Part shown: piece after piece, positions 52,300 through 59,243 of the stretch | Layout: the number at the start of each line of letters is the position of its first letter | Numbering within the stretch: position 1 is the first letter of the stretch | From: LMUY01 sp965199165 | GTDB taxonomy: Bacteria > Pseudomonadota > Alphaproteobacteria > Acetobacterales > Acetobacteraceae | Direction of reading: 5' to 3' | Length of the DNA: 64,000 bases | Assembly (NCBI GenBank): GCA_965199165.1 | Contig: OZ240681.1 | Location: 5,084,001 to 5,148,000, forward strand | Made by a program: the position numbers and the translations under genes | Notes under the pieces: generated by a model | Database searches by the model: none | The model's input: only the letters and a program-made list of their open reading frames with translations | What the model was told of the DNA's origin: nothing

Positions 52300-52985
52300 G
52301 CGCTGCGGGCGGCGGCCAGGCGCCAGGTCTGGTCCCGCATGCCCAGATCGCGCTCGAAGGTCCAGAGATCGACCATCTCCGTCGTCCCTTCGGTGCCCGA
52401 TACCGGCTGCGCATCGCGGCCCAAGGTGATGTTGAGCTGGTCCGAGACGAAGCGCACGGTGATGTCGGCCACCTTCTCCGCCAGCTCCACGGCCACGATC
52501 GCCGCCGTCGAGATCTCCTTGATCTCGGTGCGTTGCGTCTCCTGTGCCGTCTCCCGCGCGGCTATCGACATCTCGAAGGCGCGATAGGTTTCGTCCGTCA
52601 GCAGAGAGCGCAGGGTCACGCGATCACCCCCCGCGAAGGCCGCGACGATCGTGCGGAACGTGTTCTCGGCTGCCTCCAGGAAGCGGGCGGGATCGAAGCT
52701 GGTATCGATGGTGCGCAGCCGGCGCAGCTGCTCGCCGAGCGGTGACGCCGGATCGGGCAAAGGCCGCACAGGGCGCGCGGGCACCGGCTCGGCGCGCCCC
52801 TCGATCACGGTCGGTTTCGCGTCCCGCGCATTGGGTGCGTTTCGGGCAGCCACCGGCGGCGCGGGACGCGGACGCCCCTCAAACCCCGTGCGACGCCCGA
52901 GGATGCTCCGCAGCCGCAGGATCAGAAACGCGGCGATCAGACCGAAGAGGACAATGTCGACCGGGAAGCCACCGGACAAATTCAT
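52296..52985 (-). CDS. Tim44 domain-containing protein (TimA-like)
   Basis: About 229 residues. The N-terminal membrane helix FPVDIVLFGLIAAFLILRLRSILGRRTGFEGRPRP is typical of the bacterial Tim44-like family, followed by a Pro-rich linker and the C-terminal Tim44 domain (FDPARFLEAAENTFRTIVAAFAGGDRVTLRSLLTDETYRAFEMSIAARE). Bacterial members are inner-membrane proteins of unclear function and the evolutionary source of the mitochondrial import subunit Tim44. The start is set at ATG 52985; the frame allows 5 more codons. Overlaps mltA by 4 bp. It diverges from the phosphatase, across from secB, its usual neighbour. Confidence 0.92.
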   Translation of the reverse strand: MNLSGGFPVDIVLFGLIAAFLILRLRSILGRRTGFEGRPRPAPPVAARNAPNARDAKPTVIEGRAEPVPARPVRPLPDPASPLGEQLRRLRTIDTSFDPARFLEAAENTFRTIVAAFAGGDRVTLRSLLTDETYRAFEMSIAARETAQETQRTEIKEISTAAIVAVELAEKVADITVRFVSDQLNITLGRDAQPVSGTEGTTEMVDLWTFERDLGMRDQTWRLAAARSA

Positions 52986-53150
52986 GAACATCCGTTCCAT
53001 GCGCGCAGCCTTACGACTCGCGCCATGCCTTTCACGCGTGACATAGGACCGGGGCAGTCGCGCCGCAACTTAATCGCATTCGGCCATCCCCCTTCTGGGT
53101 CGGCACTGCACCCAGTGCCTGCCTTTGCGCAGACGCCTATATACCGCCGC

Positions 53151-53693
53151 ATGATTCTCATCCGCCATGGCCAAAGCGAATTCAACCTGCACTTCTCAGC
53201 GACCCGGGTCGATCCGGGCATCCCCGACCCGAAGCTCACGCCCCTCGGTCAGACCCAGGCCGAAGCCGCGGCCGAGGCGCTGGCCGATGCAGGCATCACG
53301 CGCATCATCGCCTCCCCCTATACCCGCGCGATGCAGACGGCCGCGCCCTTTGCCCGCCGCCTGGCGCTGCCGGTCACCATCTCGCCCCTGGTGCGCGAGC
53401 GCTATCATTTCGTCTGCGACATCGGCAGCCCGGTCTCGGCGCTCCGCGCGCAATGGCCGGAGCATGACTTCGGCGACCTGCCCGAAACCTGGTGGCCGGC
53501 GGAAACGGAGACCGAAGCCGAGGCCCTGCTTCGCGCCAGGGAGTTCCACATCGCCATGGCCGCCCAGCCGGACCATGCCCAGACCCTCGTCGTCACCCAC
53601 TGGGCCTTCATCCGGGCGATGACCGGCCTGAGCCTCGGCAACGGGGAATGGATCGTCATCGAACCGGAGGAAACCGCGCCGCTGCCGCAATGA
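53151..53693 (+). CDS. Histidine phosphatase family protein
   Basis: About 180 residues of the phosphoglycerate-mutase-like (branch 1) histidine phosphatase family. The phospho-acceptor motif is LIRHGQSEFN at the very start, followed by SPYTRAMQTA and the C-terminal VVTHWAFIRAMTG with the second catalytic His. The start was set at ATG 53151, right before ILIRHGQ; the frame is open back to 53025 but this lies in promoter space. The substrate is unknown. It sits between tim44 and secB. Confidence 0.88.
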   Translation: MILIRHGQSEFNLHFSATRVDPGIPDPKLTPLGQTQAEAAAEALADAGITRIIASPYTRAMQTAAPFARRLALPVTISPLVRERYHFVCDIGSPVSALRAQWPEHDFGDLPETWWPAETETEAEALLRAREFHIAMAAQPDHAQTLVVTHWAFIRAMTGLSLGNGEWIVIEPEETAPLPQ

Positions 53694-53783
53694 GCGGGCG
53701 GACAACCGTCGCTGGCGCGAAGTCTCTGGCGCGCCACGCGCCCCGATGGTAACGCAGCGCCGACCGAGATCTAGAGGGAAGCC

Positions 53784-54302
53784 ATGTCACAGCAAGCCGC
53801 TCCTACCGGGCAAACCGCACCCCCGCTCGTGGTCAATGCGCAATATGTGAAGGATCTGTCCTTCGAGGTTCCGGGTGCGCCGCAGATCTATTCCACCCTG
53901 CGCAACCCGCCCCAGGTCGCCGTCAATCTCGACGTGCAGGTCAAGCGCCTGACCGAGGAGCAGCTGGTGTTCGAGGTCACGCTCGTCGCCCGCGTGGAGG
54001 CCACCAAGCCGGCCGAACCCGCCGCGAACGGGCTCAGCGGTGGCGAGGCTGCCGCCATCGTTTTTCTCGCCGAGCTGTCCTATGCCGGCATCTTCACCCT
54101 CAACGGAATTCCGGACAACCAGATCGAGCCCGTGCTCGTGGTCGAGGGCCCGCGCCTGCTCTTCCCGTTCGCCCGCAACATCCTGGCCGACGTCACCCGT
54201 GACGGCGGCTTCCCGCCCGTGCTGCTCGGCCCGATCGACTTCCTCGCTCTTGTGGCATGCGCGACGCCAGCAGCCCGCGGCCGGCCCCGACGCGGCCAAT
54301 AG
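53784..54302 (+). CDS. secB: Protein-export chaperone SecB (C-terminus in altered frame)
   Basis: A SecB chaperone that holds preproteins unfolded for SecA. Recognisable parts are VNAQYVKDLSFEVPGAPQIYS, VNLDVQVKRL, FLAELSYAGIFTLNG and LLFPFARNILADVTRDGGFPPVLLGPIDFLAL. After that the frame yields VACATPAARGRPRRGQ, which is not SecB-like. The adjacent frame gives WHARRQQPAAGPDAANS ending at 54306, closer to the usual Gln-rich tail. One extra T in CTCTTGTGG near 54250 would explain it. The core is intact either way. The ATG has AGGGAAG upstream. Followed by aroE. Confidence 0.92.
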   Translation: MSQQAAPTGQTAPPLVVNAQYVKDLSFEVPGAPQIYSTLRNPPQVAVNLDVQVKRLTEEQLVFEVTLVARVEATKPAEPAANGLSGGEAAAIVFLAELSYAGIFTLNGIPDNQIEPVLVVEGPRLLFPFARNILADVTRDGGFPPVLLGPIDFLALVACATPAARGRPRRGQ

Positions 54303-54318
54303 CTGAGCCACGGCGATT

Positions 54319-55159
54319 CTGACTGGGCAGTCGCGGCTCGCCGGGGTCATCGGCTGGCCGGTCTCTCACTCACGCTCACCGCGCCTGCACGGCTTCTGGC
54401 TGGATCGTTACGGCATCGACGGCGCCTACGTCCCTCTGCCGACGCCACCCGAGCGCTTCGCAATCGCCGTGCGCGGGCTGGCCGCGGCAGGCTTCGCCGG
54501 GCTGAACGTCACCATCCCGCACAAGGAAGCCGCTTTCGCCCTCTGTGACGAGGTGGCGCCGCTGGCGCATCAGGCAGGGAGCGGTCAATACGCTGGTCTT
54601 CGCCGAGGGCCGCATCCTCGGGCAAAATACCGACGGCATCGGCTTCCTCGCCAATCTCCGCCAATCGGGCATCGATCCGGCGGCGGGTCCGGTGCTCATG
54701 CTCGGCGCGGGCGGCGCCGCGCGGGCCATCGCCGCCAGCCTGTTGGCGGCGGGGGTGCCCGTCACGCTTGCCAATCGGACCGGCGCGCGCGCCGCGCAGC
54801 TCGCCGCGACCCTGCCGGGCTGCTCGGTAATCGACTGGAACGAGCGCCACGCGGCTCTCGCTGGCCATGCGCTGCTGGTCAACACCACCTCGCTCGGCAT
54901 GGCGGGGCATGCCGGCCTCGACATCGACCTCGACCGCGCGCTGCCCGCCCTCAGCGTGGCCGACATCGTCTATGTTCCTCTGGAAACGCCGCTAATCATC
55001 GCCGCACGCGCCCGTGGCTTGAAGACGGCGCCGGGGCTGGGCATGCTCCTGCATCAAGCCGCGCCGGGCTTTGCCGCCTGGTTCGGCGTGACGCCGGAGG
55101 TCGACGAGGCGCTGTACCGCTTTGTGGCCGCCGACCTGCTGACACCGCCGCGAAAGTGA
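54319..55159 (+). pseudogene. aroE: Shikimate dehydrogenase with one apparent frameshift and no standard start codon
   Basis: AroE reduces 3-dehydroshikimate in aromatic amino-acid synthesis. The first frame carries GVIGWPVSHSRSPRLHGFWL and GLNVTIPHKEAAFALCDEVAPLAHQ (catalytic Lys in NVTIPHK). The next frame carries GAVNTLVFAEGRILGQNTDGIGFLANL, the NADP loop LGAGGAARAIAASLL with ANRT, NTTSLGM, and PGLGMLLHQAAPGF. The shift lies near 54572-54582, where GCAGGGAGCG probably has one G too many. Upstream of the first motif no ATG, GTG or TTG occurs in frame after the secB stop; only ATT (54316) or CTG (54319) could start it. Loss of aroE would make aromatic amino-acid synthesis fail, so a sequence error is likely. 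Confidence 0.85.
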
Positions 55160-55166
55160 TGGGTTC

Positions 55167-55754
55167 TTGAAGGTTATCGGCCTGACCGGCGGCATCGGCA
55201 TGGGCAAGTCGACTGCGGCCAAGCAGTTCCGGCGCAGCCGCATCCCGGTCTTCGATGCGGATGCTGAGGTGCATCGCCTGCAGGGCCGCGGCGGCGCGGC
55301 GGTGCCGGCCATCGCCGCGGCCTTTCCGGATGTCGTGCGCGACGGCGCGGTGGACCGGGACCGCCTGCGCGCCGTCCTGACGGCGGAGCCCTCCGGCTGG
55401 AAGACGCTGGAACGTATTCTGCACCCCCGCGTCCGGGCTGCTCGCCGGGCCTTCCTCGCGCGCTGCCGTCGCCAGGGGTTTCGCATCGCGGTGCTGGACG
55501 TGCCGCTGCTGCTCGAGACCGCTCCCAATCCGGATGTGGACATCGTGCTGGTCGTCTCGACCTCGGCCGCCAACCAGAAGGCGCGCCTGCGCCGCCGCCG
55601 GCGCATGAGCGAGGCCGAAATGGCCGGCATCCTCAGCCGCCAGATGCCCGATGCGGAGAAGCGCCGGCGCGCGGATGTGATCGTGAAGACGGGACTTTCC
55701 AGGCGGCACGCCCAGGCTAAGATCATTCGCCTGGTTCAGGAGCTTCGCGCATGA
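55167..55754 (+). CDS. coaE: Dephospho-CoA kinase
   Basis: A 195-residue P-loop kinase catalysing the last step of coenzyme A synthesis. Walker A is GLTGGIGMGKSTAA at the N-terminus, followed by PVFDADAEVHRL, LERILHPRV and LDVPLLLET, all CoaE signatures. The start is a TTG, eight bases after the aroE stop. Downstream it overlaps the COG4705-like gene by 4 bp. Confidence 0.94.
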   Translation: MKVIGLTGGIGMGKSTAAKQFRRSRIPVFDADAEVHRLQGRGGAAVPAIAAAFPDVVRDGAVDRDRLRAVLTAEPSGWKTLERILHPRVRAARRAFLARCRRQGFRIAVLDVPLLLETAPNPDVDIVLVVSTSAANQKARLRRRRRMSEAEMAGILSRQMPDAEKRRRADVIVKTGLSRRHAQAKIIRLVQELRA

Positions 55755-56509
55755 CCCGCATCGCATGGTCAAAGGTTCCGGTCATCACGATCTATTTCTG
55801 GTCCATCAAGCTCATGACGACTGCGATGGGCGAGGCGGTATCGGACTCGCTGCTGCATGACTTGAACCCGCTGCTCGGGGTCTCGATCGGTGCGGCCGGG
55901 TTCGTGGCGGCCCTCGTCATCCAGTTCTCTGCCGACAGATACGTGCCCTGGATCTACTGGCTGCTCGTCGCGATGGTGGCCGTCTTCGGCACGATGGCCG
56001 CGGATGTGCTGCACAAGCTCGGCATGTCCCATCTCGCCGCGACGGGCCTCTACGGCATTCTGCTCCTCGGCATCTTCGCCTGGTGGCAGTCGAGCGAGAA
56101 GACGCTGGCGATGCACAGCATCACCACGGTGCGGCGTGAAAGCTTCTACTGGGGGACGGTCTTCATCAGCTTCGCCTTCGGCACCGCCGCCGGCGACATG
56201 ACGGCGGACACGCTGCATCTCGGCAATTTCTGGTCCGGGATTCTCTTCGCAGTCCTCTTCGCACTTCCCATGATCGGCTATCGCCGGCTGGGGTGGAACG
56301 GCGTCTTCTCGTTCTGGTTTGCCTATGTGATGACTCGGCCGCTCGGCGCGTCCTTCGCCGACTGGTTCGGCAAGCCGCATCACAAGGGCGGGCTTGGCTT
56401 CGGCACGATACCGGTCGCGATCACCCTCACGATCGTCATCATCTTGTTGGTCGGCTATCTGACGGTGACCCGCAGAGATGTCGAACGACAGACCGTGGTT
56501 GCCGGTTGA
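55751..56509 (+). CDS. COG4705-family integral membrane protein
   Basis: A 252-residue polytopic membrane protein with about seven hydrophobic segments in two similar halves. Each half begins with a Trp-rich start and an acidic turn (KLMTTAMGEAVSDSLLHDLNP; SFAFGTAAGDMTADTLHLG), the pattern of the COG4705 family of predicted membrane proteins. The function is not known. It overlaps coaE by 4 bp, so it sits within the coaE-dnaQ pair, which is normally contiguous in this class. Confidence 0.82.
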   Translation: MTRIAWSKVPVITIYFWSIKLMTTAMGEAVSDSLLHDLNPLLGVSIGAAGFVAALVIQFSADRYVPWIYWLLVAMVAVFGTMAADVLHKLGMSHLAATGLYGILLLGIFAWWQSSEKTLAMHSITTVRRESFYWGTVFISFAFGTAAGDMTADTLHLGNFWSGILFAVLFALPMIGYRRLGWNGVFSFWFAYVMTRPLGASFADWFGKPHHKGGLGFGTIPVAITLTIVIILLVGYLTVTRRDVERQTVVAG

Positions 56510-56582
56510 TCCAGGCCAAGCCGAGCGCCGACTCGGCGACCATGTGCTAAGTTCTGAACAAGACTTTCTTCGAAAGGCATCC

Positions 56583-57314
56583 ATGTCTGACTGCGCTGGC
56601 CTGATCCGGGTGTCCGGCTATTCCGGACAAAGATCCGTTCTGTTCGACACTGAAACCACCGGCCTTGACCACAGAGAGGGCCATCGGATCATCGAGGTCG
56701 CCGCGCTAGAGCTGATCAATGACCTGCCGACCAACCGGAAGTTCCATCACCTCATCCACCCGGAGCGTGACATCCCTGAAGATGCTACCCGCATCCACGG
56801 CATGACGCTGGAGCACCTGCGCGAGAAACCGGTCTTCAAGCTGATCGCGGAGGAGCTGATCGCCTTCCTGGGCCCCGACGAGATGCTGGTGGCGCATAAT
56901 GCGCCCTTCGACTTCGGCTTCCTCAACGCGGAATTCACCCGGCACGGTCACCCGCTGCTGCCGCCGACCCGCATGGTCGATACGCTGGCCATGGCGAAGA
57001 CGCGTTTCCCTGGCATGCCCAACAGCCTCGACGCGCTTTGCCGGCGATTTGGGATCGATCTCTCGGAGCGCACGTCCCACAACGCGCTGCTGGACTGCAA
57101 GCTGCTGGCCGAGGTCTATATCGAACTGACGGGAGGCCGCCAGCGCGGCCTGTCCCTGGCGGTCAGTGCAGACACCTTCGCCATCGCGACCTACGAGTCG
57201 CGTCCTGACCGGACCATCCGCCACATCGCGGTGTCCGAGGAGGAGCTGGCGCGGCACGCGAAGTTCCTGGAGCGTGTGCGCAACCCGATCTGGCTGGCGG
57301 GCGCTGCGGCTTAG
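56583..57314 (+). CDS. dnaQ: DNA polymerase III epsilon subunit
   Basis: A 243-residue 3'-5' proofreading exonuclease of the DEDDh type. Exo I is LFDTETTGLD (Asp22, Glu24), Exo II is in LVAHNAPFDFGFL, and Exo III is HNALLDCKLLAEVY. The start is ATG 56583 with AAAGG 6 nt upstream; the frame extends upstream into the membrane-protein gene without homology. The N-terminus is about 12 residues longer than usual before the first motif. It acts with DnaE in the replisome. Overlaps the end of the convergent DUF1674 gene. Confidence 0.93.
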   Translation: MSDCAGLIRVSGYSGQRSVLFDTETTGLDHREGHRIIEVAALELINDLPTNRKFHHLIHPERDIPEDATRIHGMTLEHLREKPVFKLIAEELIAFLGPDEMLVAHNAPFDFGFLNAEFTRHGHPLLPPTRMVDTLAMAKTRFPGMPNSLDALCRRFGIDLSERTSHNALLDCKLLAEVYIELTGGRQRGLSLAVSADTFAIATYESRPDRTIRHIAVSEEELARHAKFLERVRNPIWLAGAAA

Positions 57315-57478
57315 AAGTCGGTGCAGCGGCCCTTCTGCTCCCAGTCGCCGAAGCGCGTCGGTTCCGGGCCTTTCGGGCCACCGATTTCTCGCGGCATGGC
57401 GTTCGGCTCGACAGGCGGCGTGTCCTGTGCCGGCGGCGGATTGTCCTGAGGAACGGGACGCGGATCTGATTGGGTCAT
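57311..57478 (-). CDS. DUF1674 protein (succinate dehydrogenase assembly factor 4-like)
   Basis: A 55-residue protein with a Pro-rich N-terminus and the family signature EIGGPKGPEPTRFGDWEQKGRCTDF at the C-terminus. The eukaryotic relative SDHAF4 protects the flavinated SdhA subunit during assembly, and a similar role is inferred here. The stop codon overlaps the dnaQ stop on the other strand. It is commonly found next to dnaQ in alphaproteobacteria. Small size makes it easy to miss. Confidence 0.9.
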   Translation of the reverse strand: MTQSDPRPVPQDNPPPAQDTPPVEPNAMPREIGGPKGPEPTRFGDWEQKGRCTDF

Positions 57479-57520
57479 GATCTTAAAATAGCCTCCGAAG
57501 GATGAACGGCAAGGATGCCA

Positions 57521-58156
57521 CTACTGCGCGGGCGGCGGGTTCTTCGCCGCGGCGGCGGCGGCCGCATCCGCCTGTGCCTTCAGCCCCGCCAGCTGTGGGT
57601 CGGACCTGATCGCCAACGCCTTAGCCCAGGCCGCCGAGGCTGCCGCCGGATCGTCCATGCTCGCCTCCAAATTCCCCAGCAGGACAAAGCCCTGCCGGGC
57701 CTGAGCGCTATGCGGATCGAGGGTCGCAATCTTAGCCTGCAGCATCGCGAGCATCGCCTGGTCTTCCTGCATCTGCTCCTGCGCCGCGGCGACGCGGGGT
57801 GCGAGCGGCGCCGCCGGCATGTTCGGTGTCGCTCCGGGCAGGTAGAGCGCGAGCCCGGCGAGCGGCAGCAGCACGATGAGCGCCGGCAACAGCCAGCCGA
57901 TGCGCCCCGGCCTCGGTAAAGCCTCTTCCACCGCAGACGCCATCGTCAACAACCGTCGCTCGACTTCGAGCCTGGCCTGCGCCTGCTCCACAGGGCCGAT
58001 GCGCCCGCGCTCGCCCTCGTATTCCAGCTCCACCAGCTGCGCCCGATAGAGCGCGAGCGCGGATTCCCGACGGCCGCGCAGCCGGATGCGGGTCTGGGCG
58101 ACCACGAAGGGCGTCATCACGATCAGCGACAGGACGATGAAACCGATCCAGATCAT
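57521..58156 (-). CDS. ccmI: Cytochrome c-type biogenesis protein CcmI
   Basis: About 211 residues. The N-terminal segment IWIGFIVLSLIVMTPFVV is a membrane helix, followed by a cytoplasmic part with ALALYRAQLVELEYEGERGRIGPVEQAQARLEVERRLL, a second membrane helix (IGWLLPALIVLLPLAGLALYLPG) and a periplasmic TPR-like domain. CcmI recruits apocytochrome c to the haem lyase CcmF-CcmH. The TPR part is short here, about 100 residues. The start ATG 58156 overlaps the ccmH stop by 4 bp. Last gene of the ccm block. Confidence 0.88.
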   Translation of the reverse strand: MIWIGFIVLSLIVMTPFVVAQTRIRLRGRRESALALYRAQLVELEYEGERGRIGPVEQAQARLEVERRLLTMASAVEEALPRPGRIGWLLPALIVLLPLAGLALYLPGATPNMPAAPLAPRVAAAQEQMQEDQAMLAMLQAKIATLDPHSAQARQGFVLLGNLEASMDDPAAASAAWAKALAIRSDPQLAGLKAQADAAAAAAAKNPPPAQ

Positions 58157-58659
58157 GGCCGCAGCAGACTTTCCAGCCGGACGCGCTCGGCTTCGGACAA
58201 GGGTGCAGGGCCGGAAGACGGCCGCCACCGCCGCTGCCAGATAGCGAAGAAGGCGATGCCGAGGCCCAGCAGGAGGGCGATTACCGGCGTGCCCCATAGC
58301 AGCGCCGTCATGCCATCGAACGGCGGCTTGAGCAGGATGAAGTTGCCGTAGCGCTGGACCATGTAGGCGATGATCTGCGGGTTCGTCTGCCCCGCCACCA
58401 CCTGCTGGCGGATGATGGTGCGGATGTCGCGGGCAAGGTCGGCGTTGCTGTCCTCGATGCTTTCGTTCTGGCAGACGAGGCAGCGCAACTGCTGGCCGAT
58501 GGTCTCAGCCCGCGCCTCTTGCGCGGGGTTCGACAGCAACTCGCTTGGATCGCTGACGGCGCGCGCCGTGCCGATCGAGAGCATCAGGCCGAGCAGCAAA
58601 AGTAGAAGAAAGTTTTTGCTTCTTTTTACAAAAAGAAGCGCTTGCTCCGGCTGTCTCAT
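58153..58659 (-). CDS. ccmH: Cytochrome c-type biogenesis protein CcmH
   Basis: A 168-residue membrane-anchored thioredoxin-like reductant for apocytochrome c. The signal region (about 15-34) ends TARAVSD. The redox motif LRCLVCQNESIEDSNADLARDIR has Cys60 and Cys63. A C-terminal transmembrane helix follows at about 122-141 (LWGTPVIALLLGLGIAFFAIW). The DNA for residues 7-14 contains an AT-rich perfect hairpin that is part of a dispersed repeat, so the very N-terminus may be repeat-derived. Overlaps ccmG and ccmI by 4 bp each. Confidence 0.93.
   Translation of the reverse strand: MRQPEQALLFVKRSKNFLLLLLLGLMLSIGTARAVSDPSELLSNPAQEARAETIGQQLRCLVCQNESIEDSNADLARDIRTIIRQQVVAGQTNPQIIAYMVQRYGNFILLKPPFDGMTALLWGTPVIALLLGLGIAFFAIWQRRWRPSSGPAPLSEAERVRLESLLRP
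58618..58639. repeat. Dispersed AT-rich hairpin, copy 2 (inside ccmH 5' end)
   Basis: GCTTCTTTTT (58618-58627) and AAAAAGAAGC (58630-58639) form a perfect 10-bp stem with almost no loop. AAGTTTTT precedes it and GCTTGC follows, giving the same layout as the element near 32036-32072. Here it is translated as part of the N-terminal end of CcmH (LLFVKRSKNF). Confidence 0.6.
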
Positions 58660-59243
58660 GATGCGGTTTTTTCCGCACGTGCCAGCAACGGCACGATGTC
58701 CCGCTGGACGACCGTATCGGTCAGCGCCCCGGCGTAGCGCCAGCGCACGATGCCGCCGCCGTCGATGAAGTAGGTCTCGGGAACACCGTAGACGCCCCAG
58801 TTGATGGCCACGCGGCCCGGCCGGTCCACGGCGATCCGCGCATAGGGGTTGCCGTTCTGGGCGAGGAAAGCCTGGGTCGCGCCCGGCGCGTCTTTGTAGG
58901 TGATGCCCCAGATGGGCAGGCCCTGTTTGGCGATTTCAGCGAGCACGCCGGCTTCCTGCATGCAGGGCACGCACCAGGAGGCGAAGAAGTTCACCAGCAT
59001 CGGCTGCTTCGGGTTCTGCAAATCGGCACCGGTGAATCCGGCCCCGCTGAGCCCAGGCAAGTCAAAGTCGGGCACCTTCTTGCCGATGAGCTGGCTCGGC
59101 AGGCTATGCGGGTCGAACTCGCCCTTCTGCATGCGGGCGAGCATCATGGCCCAGCCGCCACCTGCTGCCGCCAGCACCGCCAGCGGCACGCCCAGCATCA
59201 GGCGCCGGCCAAGCACGCGCGGCGGCTGCTGCACCTCGCTCAT
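58656..59243 (-). CDS. ccmG: Thiol:disulfide interchange protein CcmG/DsbE
   Basis: A 195-residue thioredoxin-fold protein with an N-terminal membrane anchor (about 14-35, LMLGVPLAVLAAAGGGWAMML) and the active site FFASWCVPCMQEAGVL (Cys91, Cys94). It keeps the apocytochrome CXXCH cysteines reduced in the periplasm. The GVYGVPETYFIDGGG segment with the cis-proline is typical of CcmG. Overlaps ccmF and ccmH by 4 bp each. Confidence 0.95.
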   Translation of the reverse strand: MSEVQQPPRVLGRRLMLGVPLAVLAAAGGGWAMMLARMQKGEFDPHSLPSQLIGKKVPDFDLPGLSGAGFTGADLQNPKQPMLVNFFASWCVPCMQEAGVLAEIAKQGLPIWGITYKDAPGATQAFLAQNGNPYARIAVDRPGRVAINWGVYGVPETYFIDGGGIVRWRYAGALTDTVVQRDIVPLLARAEKTAS

